Shown here piece after piece: positions 1 to 5,737 of a DNA stretch of 10,128 nucleotides. Numbering within the stretch: the stretch's first letter is position 1; each line of letters starts with the position of its first letter. Source of the DNA: Pseudomonadota bacterium. GTDB taxonomy: Bacteria > Desulfobacterota > Desulfobulbia > Desulfobulbales > Desulfobulbaceae. The position numbers and the translations under genes are program-made. Location of the stretch: the NCBI GenBank assembly GCA_009778235.1, contig WRKE01000265.1:1-10128 (forward strand), written 5' to 3'. A model generated the notes under the pieces. It was not told where the DNA came from and did not search any database. It was given only the letters and a program-made list of their open reading frames with translations.

Positions 1-39
1 GTGCCGACCGCAAAAAAATTGTTTTTTTGCGGTCGGCAC
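1..39. repeat. Perfect 18-bp inverted repeat (terminator-like hairpin) at the window edge
   Basis: Bases 1-18 are the exact reverse complement of 22-39, with a 3-base loop (ttg). Each arm has a GC-rich outer half (gtgccgaccgc) and an inner run of seven A or T. As RNA it would form a very stable hairpin. A terminator of an upstream gene is the simplest reading, but the T run lies inside the stem and the bases after 39 are not T-rich, so it is not a textbook intrinsic terminator. It could also be part of a repeat or the end of a mobile element continuing left of the window. A smaller 4-bp hairpin (cggc/gccg, 43-54) follows it. Confidence 0.55.
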
Positions 40-90
40 AAGCGGCTCGTGCCGTAAAATCCACTCTCTTAAAAGCTGGAGGATCTAAAA

Positions 91-1146
91 ATGAATCAAA
101 GCACTATGAAAGCGGTTGTGTATCATGGCCCCAAACACATCAGCCTGGATGATGTGCCAATACCGCAGATGATAGAGCGGGATGATGCGATTGTCAAAGT
201 CACCACATCAACGATTTGTGGAACCGACATTCATATCCAGGCGGGAGGGCTTACGGATATGAAACCGGGGACAATCATTGGCCATGAATTTTGCGGTGAA
301 ATCGTTGAATTGGGTCCCAGGGTGCACGGGTTTGAAGTGGGGGACCGGGTGGCGGTTTCATGCGTAACCCAATGCGGTGTATGTTATTATTGTGTACGAC
401 AGGAGTATTCTCATTGTGTTTCAGGCAGTTGGATTTTTGGATATCAAATTGATGGCTGCCAGGCTGAGTATGTGCGGGTGCCTCATGCCACGCTGGGTAT
501 GCATAAGATTCCTGAAGGATTAACGGATGAAGATTTATTGTTCGTGGGGGATATTCTCTCCACTGGGTATTTCGGGGCGGAAAGAGGCAGGATCAGGCCC
601 GGAGATTCCGTAGTGGTTGTGGGCTCGGGCCCGGTTGGCATGTGCGCTATGGCTTCCGCCAGATTATGGGGCCCTTCTCAGATTATTGCTGTGGATACCA
701 ATGCGCATAGGTTAGAGGTTTGCAAAGCGCAAGGGCTTGCTGATCTGACGCTCAACCCTGCTGATACGAACGTACAGAAGATACGCGATTGGACTGATGG
801 CCGAGGAGCGGATGTGGCTATTGAAGCGGTTGGCGCTGAGCCTACTTTATCATTAGCTTTAGATATAGTGCGCCCTGGTGGAAATGTCTCGGTTATCGGT
901 GTATTTACCCGACCGATTGTAGTAAAAATGCAGGACTATTGGATCAAGAATATTAATATCAGTATGGGTTTGGTGCAGGCTAATCACATCCCTCTGTTGA
1001 TAGATCTTATCAAGAAAGGAAAAATCAATTTGAAATTCCTGCAAACGCACAGAGCTCCTTTGAATGACATTCTGCAAGGCTATGATGTGTTTGGTAAGAA
1101 AAAAGATAATTGCCTGAAATGGATAGTAACGCCATACATACATTAA
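91..1146 (+). CDS. Zinc-dependent alcohol dehydrogenase (medium-chain dehydrogenase/reductase)
   Basis: This 351-residue protein is a medium-chain dehydrogenase that should oxidise an alcohol or reduce an aldehyde or ketone with NAD(H) in the cytoplasm. The catalytic zinc site is visible as C43 (ICGTD), H65-E66 (GHE) and D154. The structural zinc lobe is C95-x2-C98-x2-C101-x7-C109. The nucleotide fold carries GSGPVG at 178-183, and D202 at the end of the second strand (AVDTN) favours NAD over NADP. Length is normal for the family. The start is chosen because ggagga at 78-83 sits seven bases before the ATG; a second in-frame ATG at 106 (MKAVVYHG) is a common family start but has weaker support. 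The gene stands alone and is AT-richer than the operon to the right. The substrate cannot be told from sequence; sorbitol-, threonine- and general alcohol-dehydrogenase-like members share these motifs. Confidence 0.92.
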   Translation: MNQSTMKAVVYHGPKHISLDDVPIPQMIERDDAIVKVTTSTICGTDIHIQAGGLTDMKPGTIIGHEFCGEIVELGPRVHGFEVGDRVAVSCVTQCGVCYYCVRQEYSHCVSGSWIFGYQIDGCQAEYVRVPHATLGMHKIPEGLTDEDLLFVGDILSTGYFGAERGRIRPGDSVVVVGSGPVGMCAMASARLWGPSQIIAVDTNAHRLEVCKAQGLADLTLNPADTNVQKIRDWTDGRGADVAIEAVGAEPTLSLALDIVRPGGNVSVIGVFTRPIVVKMQDYWIKNINISMGLVQANHIPLLIDLIKKGKINLKFLQTHRAPLNDILQGYDVFGKKKDNCLKWIVTPYIH

Positions 1147-1615
1147 TCCATATAACTGTACGGAAGTGTTGATTCACTCTCCACACGGGATGAAGAGCAA
1201 GGCGCACGGAGCGCGGCAAACAAGGCATATCAGCAGGACAGCCGAACTTGCGGACACCGTGCGCCCTTGCGTGTCCGGATTTTCGCACTTTCTCAGCAGC
1301 GGCCAAGTGGTGCGGGGCGATGCAGGAAGCCGGAACGGGCCTTGCGTCTGACCACCTTGCTCTGTTGGTGATCCCTTTCGAAAACAAAGGATACATGGAG
1401 ATCAAGCCAGGATGTTCTCTTCATGGCGTCAAACCTCCAAGCGGATTCGCGGAAGCGTTCCCTGAGGAGAGGGGCCCCTGATGCTCTTCAAGTGCTATTC
1501 AGAATGACTGATTTTTTGCTCCTTTGCCTCGCAGCAGATTTCAAGAATTCTTGAACCGGGTACGGACACGTGGCTTGGCCTGATCCAACCGAAAATACAC
1601 AGGGAGGAGTAAACG
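1147..1615. other. 469-bp gap without a convincing gene
   Basis: Short open frames exist on both strands (for example 1166-1351 and 1248-1481), but none has a good ribosome binding site, recognisable motif or family resemblance. One local hairpin is visible: cggacac (1251-1257) pairs with gtgtccg (1271-1277) across a 13-base loop, without a T tract after it. A 16-base perfect palindrome lies at 1540-1555. The middle part (about 1190-1480) has coding-like composition in several frames, so it may be the remains of a decayed gene or insertion element, but I could not identify one. The leader of the downstream outer-membrane gene must lie in the last part; no clear -35/-10 pair was found. Confidence 0.5.
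1540..1555. repeat. 16-base perfect palindrome upstream of the outer-membrane protein gene
   Basis: The sequence ttcaagaattcttgaa is its own reverse complement and lies 60 bases before the start codon at 1616. Its size and position would fit an operator for a dimeric regulator. No promoter could be placed around it with confidence and no second copy was seen in the window, so a regulatory role is only a possibility. Confidence 0.35.
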
Positions 1616-2548
1616 ATGTTAACGAACAAACAATGGATGAGCGGAATCGTCGGCTGCCTGATGTTGCTGGCAGGATGGTGCTGTCCTAATTCCGGGTGGG
1701 CGGCAGTCTCAGGATCGCATTACACTTGGGGCATTGAGGCGGTGCAGGCGGCATCGGTCCCGCCGCCGGGCTTGTATTACCGCATGTACAATATCTGGTA
1801 CAACCCGACCGAGTCCAGGAATAACAGCGGTGGCCTCAATCCGGGAAAATTCAATCTCAATCTCTTTGCCTCTGTCCAGCGGTTGATTCATGTCACAGAA
1901 ACCAAGATCTTGGGCGGCAATGTGTTCTACAGTGTGATCGTTCCCCTGATCGACGCGGATCTCACGGTGGGCAACGATAACTACAGCAATTCCTTCACCG
2001 TCGGTGACCTCGAGTTCGAACCTGGCCTGGCTTGGCATCTGCCTCAATGGGATTTTGCGTTCACATTGGCGGTGGATGCCCCCACTGGCCAATTCAGGGC
2101 CAGCGAACCCACTTCGCCCGGCATGGGCTACTGGACCGGGCGCGTGAGCGCTGGCGCCACCTATTATTTTGACGAACAAAAAACCTGGTCGCTCAGTGTC
2201 CTCGGCCGGGTCCTGTTCAATAGCACACAAAAAGATACCAACGTCAGGCCCGGCACCGAGTTTGTCGCTGAGTACGGCCTTGGCAAGGAGTTTCAAGTCA
2301 ACAACTGGATGATCCGTCCCGGCCTGGCTGGCGCATCCTATTGGCAGATTGCCGATGACAGCAACAGCAACTTGGCGTACGGCATCATTGCCGATCAGCA
2401 TAAGCGAGCCCAAGCCGCCGGCGCAGAGCTCAATATACTCTATGTGCCCTGGGCGTTTCAGGCGAACTTGCGCTGTCTTCAGGATTATGCGGTCGACAAC
2501 GGTACGAATGGAACCCGCATCGTCCTCACTTTAACCAAGACTTTCTGA
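1616..2548 (+). CDS. MetA/SphA-like outer-membrane beta-barrel protein (phenol-degradation-associated family)
   Basis: This 310-residue protein looks like the MetA-pathway/SphA outer-membrane family, often found beside aromatic or solvent degradation genes and thought to help uptake of hydrophobic compounds. Residues 1-29 form a Sec signal peptide: a basic start, a hydrophobic core (about 9-22) and a likely cleavage after A29 (GWA/A). The mature part has alternating aromatic/polar strands rich in Tyr, Trp and Asn (for example FNLNLFASVQRL near 77-88 and ATYYFD), Gly/Asn-rich turns, and ends in a C-terminal phenylalanine after alternating hydrophobic residues (IVLTLTKTF), the usual barrel-assembly signal. 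The start has a strong site, ggagga at 1603-1608, seven bases before the ATG. It stands alone between two long gaps. The family assignment is from overall appearance; the transported compound is unknown. Confidence 0.8.
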   Translation: MLTNKQWMSGIVGCLMLLAGWCCPNSGWAAVSGSHYTWGIEAVQAASVPPPGLYYRMYNIWYNPTESRNNSGGLNPGKFNLNLFASVQRLIHVTETKILGGNVFYSVIVPLIDADLTVGNDNYSNSFTVGDLEFEPGLAWHLPQWDFAFTLAVDAPTGQFRASEPTSPGMGYWTGRVSAGATYYFDEQKTWSLSVLGRVLFNSTQKDTNVRPGTEFVAEYGLGKEFQVNNWMIRPGLAGASYWQIADDSNSNLAYGIIADQHKRAQAAGAELNILYVPWAFQANLRCLQDYAVDNGTNGTRIVLTLTKTF

Positions 2549-2562
2549 AGGGGTTTGCTGCC

Positions 2563-2800
2563 TCATAGAATTTTCCGCAGGGCGGAGATACTCTCAAGCA
2601 TGTCGCGAACCGCCGCTGCCTGATCTCCGCTCAGAACCCGTTGCGCTCCATGGCGGCGACCTCGCTTGCCAGGCTTGATCGCTTCAGCGCCACCCCGAGA
2701 ACATATCGCTGCCAGATCGTGCTGGCGTGTGTCTCGGAAAACCACGCTTGCGGAGTCGGAGGAACTGCTTGCGCAACGCATACTGGGTCGCTTGATTTTA
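2563..2800 (-). pseudogene. Remnant of an IS630-type transposase (N-terminal helix-turn-helix part)
   Basis: Read on the minus strand, pieces of one IS630-like N-terminal domain appear in three frames. From about 2779 down one frame gives ALRKQFLRLRKRGF; a second frame near 2735-2700 gives THASTIWQRYVLG; the third frame then gives GGAEAIKPGKRGRRHG and QRVLSGDQAAAVRDML, ending at a stop near 2563. This order (basic helix, helix-turn-helix, GGxEAxKPxKRGRR linker, LSxxQ helix) matches the start of IS630-family transposases. At least two frameshifts and the loss of the whole catalytic DDE part make it a dead relic. No terminal inverted repeats or target duplication are visible. With its flanks it fills most of the gene-free stretch from 2549 to 2982. 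Confidence 0.6.
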
Positions 2801-2860
2801 TTTTCGTGTATCGATCTTTTCCATACTGAAAATCGTACACTAGTTTGCTCCCAATGCTCT

Positions 2861-2885
2861 CGGTGATTGAGTTATTTATTCACCG
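2861..2885. other. Small inverted repeat in the leader region before the monooxygenase gene
   Basis: The bases cggtga (2861-2866) pair with tcaccg (2880-2885) around a 13-base AT-rich loop, about 100 bases before the start codon at 2983. The surrounding 2800-2982 segment is AT-rich and must carry the promoter of the downstream gene, but no good -35/-10 pair stands out. The repeat could be an operator half-site pair or chance. Confidence 0.25.
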
Positions 2886-2982
2886 TGGCAACAGCAACTT
2901 TTACTGTGAAAAACTCGTGAGGCAGCAACGCTCTGGTTACTACGTGAAAATAATAGAAAAATTTTAACACGAGAGGTGCGGC

Positions 2983-3273
2983 ATGGAGAAGGTTCAGATC
3001 ATTGCAGAAATAGAAATTAAGCAGCAGTACAGGGATGGGCTCATTCCTGTATTGCAGAAGTTAGTAGAAGGTAGCCGTTCCGAGCCTGGAAACAACCGGT
3101 ATGATTTTACTGAGAATATAGCTCACCCAGGCCATTTCTTTGTCATTGAAGAATGGGCGTCGGAAAAAGCGGTTGAGGAGCATAATGCAACTCCACATTT
3201 TCAGAATTTTGTTTCCGCAATTGAAGGGAAGGCCGAAAAACTCAACATAATCAAAGTAAAAAATCTGTTTTGA
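2983..3273 (+). CDS. ABM-domain (antibiotic biosynthesis monooxygenase-like) small protein
   Basis: This 96-residue protein has the length and layout of single-domain ABM proteins (YgiN/LsrG-like), dimeric ferredoxin-like folds that act as cofactor-free quinol or aromatic monooxygenases or, in some cases, isomerases. Supporting features are the N-terminal strand (VQIIAEIEIK), the turn around PGNNRYDF (35-42), the conserved FFVIEEWAS strand (52-60), and EEHNATPHFQNF (65-76) with the His and TPHF motif typical of the family. The start is supported by gagagg at 2971-2976, six bases before the ATG. It is a stand-alone plus-strand gene, AT-rich in composition like the dehydrogenase at 91-1146, lying between the insertion-sequence relic and the tRNA. 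The substrate is unknown; a quinone or aldehyde detoxification role is only inferred from the family. Confidence 0.85.
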   Translation: MEKVQIIAEIEIKQQYRDGLIPVLQKLVEGSRSEPGNNRYDFTENIAHPGHFFVIEEWASEKAVEEHNATPHFQNFVSAIEGKAEKLNIIKVKNLF

Positions 3274-3420
3274 TAGAGTCGAGTTGAATCTTGTAACAAG
3301 GGAGAAAAGCAGTATATACAGCTCCCGCTTTGCACCGCTGTTGTCTCGCAACTTTTTGGTTCCTCGTCATTTTGTATGGATTTGGTGTCTATAGGTCCAT
3401 TTCTTTTGTCAAAATAGAGT

Positions 3421-3476
3421 ACAAAAGAGTACGAGAAAGCAAAAAGGCAGGAAAGAAGAGGGGGAAAAGAAAAGGG
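3421..3476 (+). other. Polypurine tract
   Basis: This stretch is almost entirely A and G on the plus strand, so it is a pyrimidine tract on the minus strand immediately beyond the tRNA terminator hairpin. It supplies the T-rich tail of that terminator. Just before and into it, agagtac occurs twice within about 20 bases. No coding potential is evident. Confidence 0.5.
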
Positions 3477-3509
3477 CTAACATCTTTATATTTCAAGATG
3501 TTAGCCCTT
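3472..3509 (-). terminator. Rho-independent terminator of tRNA-Leu, probably bidirectional
   Basis: A perfect 15-bp stem (3472-3486 with 3495-3509) encloses an 8-base loop. On the minus strand the stem is followed by a T-rich tail (ttttctttt at the foot), giving a strong intrinsic terminator 10 bases beyond the tRNA CCA end. On the plus strand the stem is followed by gttttatttt, so it could also stop plus-strand transcription from the monooxygenase gene, which has no convincing terminator of its own. Confidence 0.85.
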
Positions 3510-3518
3510 GTTTTATTT

Positions 3519-3604
3519 TGGTACCCGGAACGAGAATCGAACTCGTACAGCCAGAGGCCGAGGGATTTTAAGTCCCTTGCGTCTACCAGTTCCGCCATCC
3601 GGGC
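3519..3604 (-). tRNA. tRNA-Leu (anticodon TAA)
   Basis: The minus strand folds as a class II tRNA. The acceptor stem GCCCGGA (3598-3604) pairs with TCCGGGT, with a G-U first pair as in known leucine tRNAs. The anticodon stem GGGA/TCCC-type arm holds the loop CTTAAAA (3566-3572), giving anticodon TAA at 3568-3570. A long variable arm with a short GCC/GGC stem follows, then the T arm ACGAG-TTCGATT-CTCGT (3530-3546). The discriminator base is A, and CCA is encoded at 3519-3521. The long variable arm and A discriminator are leucine hallmarks. The 86-base length fits. It has its own promoter and terminator and reads all UUA and, by wobble, UUG codons. Confidence 0.96.
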
Positions 3605-3615
3605 AGACTGGCGTT

Positions 3616-3644
3616 TTTATACACTCATGCCCGGTTTTTGTCAA
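3616..3644 (-). promoter_or_regulatory. Sigma70-type promoter of tRNA-Leu
   Basis: On the minus strand a perfect -35 box TTGACA (3639-3644) and a -10 box TATAAA (3616-3621) are separated by exactly 17 bases. Transcription would start near 3609, leaving a leader of about five bases before the mature tRNA 5' end at 3604. The box quality and spacing are what is expected for a highly expressed stable-RNA gene. It lies in the 76-base gap between the stop of the arginase-like gene and the tRNA. Confidence 0.85.
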
Positions 3645-3680
3645 ATTCCATCTGGGCGAAGCCGCTGAAGTTCCGGCAAG

Positions 3681-4652
3681 TTACTGTGGATTTTCGCCAA
3701 CAGGGTCGGTTCGGCGCGGCAACAAGGCGCCATCCAGCAAGGTTAACAGGTGGGCATTGACAACCTGTTGAGCCTGTCGCAATGCCGGCTTCACTGGCTT
3801 GTCGGGTTGCCCGTCCAGGCGGCTCAAAAGGCGCTTGAAGCGCCCTTCATAGGCATAGGTGGAAACATCCCCGGTAATGTCCGCCCCCACCAGTTTACCG
3901 GCGCAACCCTGGATCAGCGCATCGAGGTGCTCCAACCCAAAAACGCCCTGGTCCCAGGTGGTGCGCACCACGGCCGGACTGAGCACGTCCTTGTCGATGG
4001 ACAGGTACAGGCAGTCGCTGGCCCGCACCACCGGCGCAAAAGCCGCCATCAACTCTCCGGCCGAGCCGAAACTCTGGTTGTATTCGCTTCGGCCCAGCAG
4101 CCCCAACCAGGCGGCCCGGCGCCCCACACTCCAATAAAAGAGTTTTTTTTGCACAAAGGGCCAGAGGTAATTTTCCCAGGCATGGGCAAGGGTGATGTCC
4201 GGCGAGGTGATGCCGATGACGTGGATCTGCCGTACCCAGGCCAGGGCCGCGGCGTGACGCACCCAGGAGCCGCAGTGCAGGCCAAAGGGATAGCGCATGT
4301 TGTCGGGATGATTGTCGCAGACCACCACATCCAGGGAGGCTGGGGCCAGGGATTTGCTTTGAGCCAGCGACTTAAGCAAATACAGGGAAAGATGATGATA
4401 ATCGCCGCTGCCGGTGAACACGCAGCCATGTTCCGGCATCATCAGCCCCTGCAGGTGGGCTTCCAGCTCCGCATATCGGCGCCGGGTGCAACCGAAACGG
4501 ATCGCCTCCTGCCAATCGGCCAGAGGAATGCGGATTTCATCCGGGCACAGAGGCAAGACCGAGGCGTCAAAATCTAACACCACCGGCCGGGACGATGGCG
4601 GCAGCGGGGGCCCGGGGTTGGTTGGTTGGCCGGAGGCCTTGCTTTTGCTCAT
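3681..4652 (-). CDS. Arginase/agmatinase-family (ureohydrolase-fold) metallohydrolase
   Basis: This 323-residue protein keeps the order of the metal-binding motifs of arginase-fold enzymes: GSGDYHH at 81-87 (in place of GGDHS), DNHPD at 113-117 (the DxHxD motif) and SIDKDVLSP at 218-226 (the SxDxDxxDP motif). These would bind two Mn ions. The residue that holds the guanidinium in arginase, the Glu of the DIVEVNP motif, seems absent: the matching stretch reads GADITGDVSTY (257-267). It may therefore hydrolyse another C-N bond, or use a different guanidino compound. The start at 4652 is preferred over longer open frames because ATG overlaps the upstream stop as ATGA (4649-4652) and gagggg lies at 4657-4662. 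Residues 1-22 are Pro-rich and probably disordered. It is the last gene of the operon; no terminator follows it before the tRNA. Confidence 0.8.
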   Translation of the reverse strand: MSKSKASGQPTNPGPPLPPSSRPVVLDFDASVLPLCPDEIRIPLADWQEAIRFGCTRRRYAELEAHLQGLMMPEHGCVFTGSGDYHHLSLYLLKSLAQSKSLAPASLDVVVCDNHPDNMRYPFGLHCGSWVRHAAALAWVRQIHVIGITSPDITLAHAWENYLWPFVQKKLFYWSVGRRAAWLGLLGRSEYNQSFGSAGELMAAFAPVVRASDCLYLSIDKDVLSPAVVRTTWDQGVFGLEHLDALIQGCAGKLVGADITGDVSTYAYEGRFKRLLSRLDGQPDKPVKPALRQAQQVVNAHLLTLLDGALLPRRTDPVGENPQ

Positions 4653-5737
4653 GCCGCCCCTCGCACTACTTGGCCGTCGGACTCGAAAAAGGGCCGCAAG
4701 GGGCGGAGAATGGAACGCAGCAGGGGATTGCGGACCCACACCAAGTGCCGGGTAAAGGTGAAAGAGGCCCCCAGGCTCGCCTTGACCTGCGGGTCGGTCC
4801 AGCCCGCGATGTAGGTATGCAGGCCGCGTTCCAGGGCAAATTCCAGGTTGTACATCCAACTGATGAAGTAGAGATTCAACTCCCGCGCCAGCGGATAGGT
4901 GAAACCCACATACTTGTCGATCAGCATTTTGTTTTCGATCAGGCAGATATTGTATCCGGCAAGTCTTTTTGCATTCGTCTTCTCGTGCCAATACAAGAAC
5001 ACCACGCCTTCAATATCGTGGCGCTGCAACAGGGTCGCGAAAAATTCCCGGCTAAGCAGATCGAAATGGATCTCGCTTTGGGCAAACACCGCCAGATACA
5101 TGGCGTACAGTTGGTCCAAAAATACAAAATCAAAAAAACGCGGTTCCCCAATACTCAAGATTTCCACTGCCAGCTCCGGCCGCTTTCTCAGCTTGCGGCG
5201 CATATCTTTTCGCCGGCCAGCGGAAAGCCGGCCCAGATATTCGCCGATGTCGGCAAAGTCAATCCGCACATGGGCCAGGGCCTGCCCCCCCACGGCAATG
5301 AACCCCTTATTCACTGCCAGGGCGGCCAAGGCATCGGCAAAGTCGTTGTCTTCTTTCGGCAGCAGAGGGGAACGATCAGGCAGATCCTTCACGATGGTCA
5401 GGGTCTGGCCTTGCCCATGTTCGGCCAGCAGGTTATTGATCACGGTTTCCGGGCTGAGATTTTGGGGCAGCGGCGCATATTCGGTCAAGGTGGTCCCGAC
5501 AAAACAGGTGCGCATCCGCAACAGCCTGGACCAGGCGCTGAATAAAGGGAGGCTGGTGAGCCGGCGGCGGGCGCCGCTCTCCAAGGTGGTCAGCAGATCA
5601 AAGGTGGTGGAGAAGACCGGCAAGCCCAAGGTGTCCATGCGGCAGGTAAAACCCTGCGGTGGATGCTGGATGAACAATTCGGCCAAGGCCGGGGGCTCCA
5701 GCAGGTTGCGGAAGGTGGCCGGACTGTCCGGGCTCAT
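4649..5737 (-). CDS. GNAT/FemAB-like N-acyltransferase (BioF2-like acyltransferase domain)
   Basis: This 362-residue protein resembles large GNAT-fold acyltransferases of the FemAB/BioF2-like type, which move an acyl or aminoacyl group onto an amine. In the middle lies the basic RRKDMRRKLRK segment (175-185) typical of this group, just before the second half. It is followed by the YAMYLAVFAQSE helix (211-222), the strand with LAGYNICLIENK (259-270), and GWTDPQVKASLGA (312-324), which matches the conserved C-terminal acceptor/CoA region with its K-x-x-LG signature. No signal peptide or membrane segment is seen, so it is cytoplasmic. The start at 5737 forms an ATGA overlap with the stop of the upstream aminotransferase and has gaggaagag at 5741-5749; the longer frame from 5767 is less likely. 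It overlaps the arginase-like gene by ATGA at its own end. Donor and acceptor are unknown. Confidence 0.75.
   Translation of the reverse strand: MSPDSPATFRNLLEPPALAELFIQHPPQGFTCRMDTLGLPVFSTTFDLLTTLESGARRRLTSLPLFSAWSRLLRMRTCFVGTTLTEYAPLPQNLSPETVINNLLAEHGQGQTLTIVKDLPDRSPLLPKEDNDFADALAALAVNKGFIAVGGQALAHVRIDFADIGEYLGRLSAGRRKDMRRKLRKRPELAVEILSIGEPRFFDFVFLDQLYAMYLAVFAQSEIHFDLLSREFFATLLQRHDIEGVVFLYWHEKTNAKRLAGYNICLIENKMLIDKYVGFTYPLARELNLYFISWMYNLEFALERGLHTYIAGWTDPQVKASLGASFTFTRHLVWVRNPLLRSILRPLRPFFESDGQVVRGAA

Noticed and set aside
1709..2413. 234-residue minus-strand open frame inside the outer-membrane protein gene
   Set aside because: The plus strand has a signal peptide, a strong ribosome binding site and barrel features; this frame has none.
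3340..3357. Small hairpin (gttg/caac) followed by five T after the monooxygenase gene
   Set aside because: A 4-bp stem is too weak to call a terminator; the strong bidirectional hairpin at 3472-3509 is a better stop for this gene.
3389..3598. Short open frame (69 residues) covering the tRNA on the minus strand
   Set aside because: It reads straight through the tRNA-Leu gene and its terminator; such frames over tRNAs are a familiar artefact.
3599..3634. ccgggc/gcccgg inverted repeat linking the tRNA acceptor end and the promoter spacer
   Set aside because: One arm is the fixed tRNA acceptor sequence and only six bases match, so chance is the simpler explanation.
3750..4577. Long plus-strand open frame of 275 residues opposite the arginase-like gene
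   Set aside because: It is antisense to a gene with clear family motifs, has biased composition typical of a GC-rich shadow frame, and no recognisable domain.
3681..4991. A longer 436-residue version of the arginase-like protein beginning at 4991
   Set aside because: The first 113 residues overlap the acyltransferase gene in another frame and lack domain-like character; the ATG at 4652 has an ATGA overlap and a purine-rich site.
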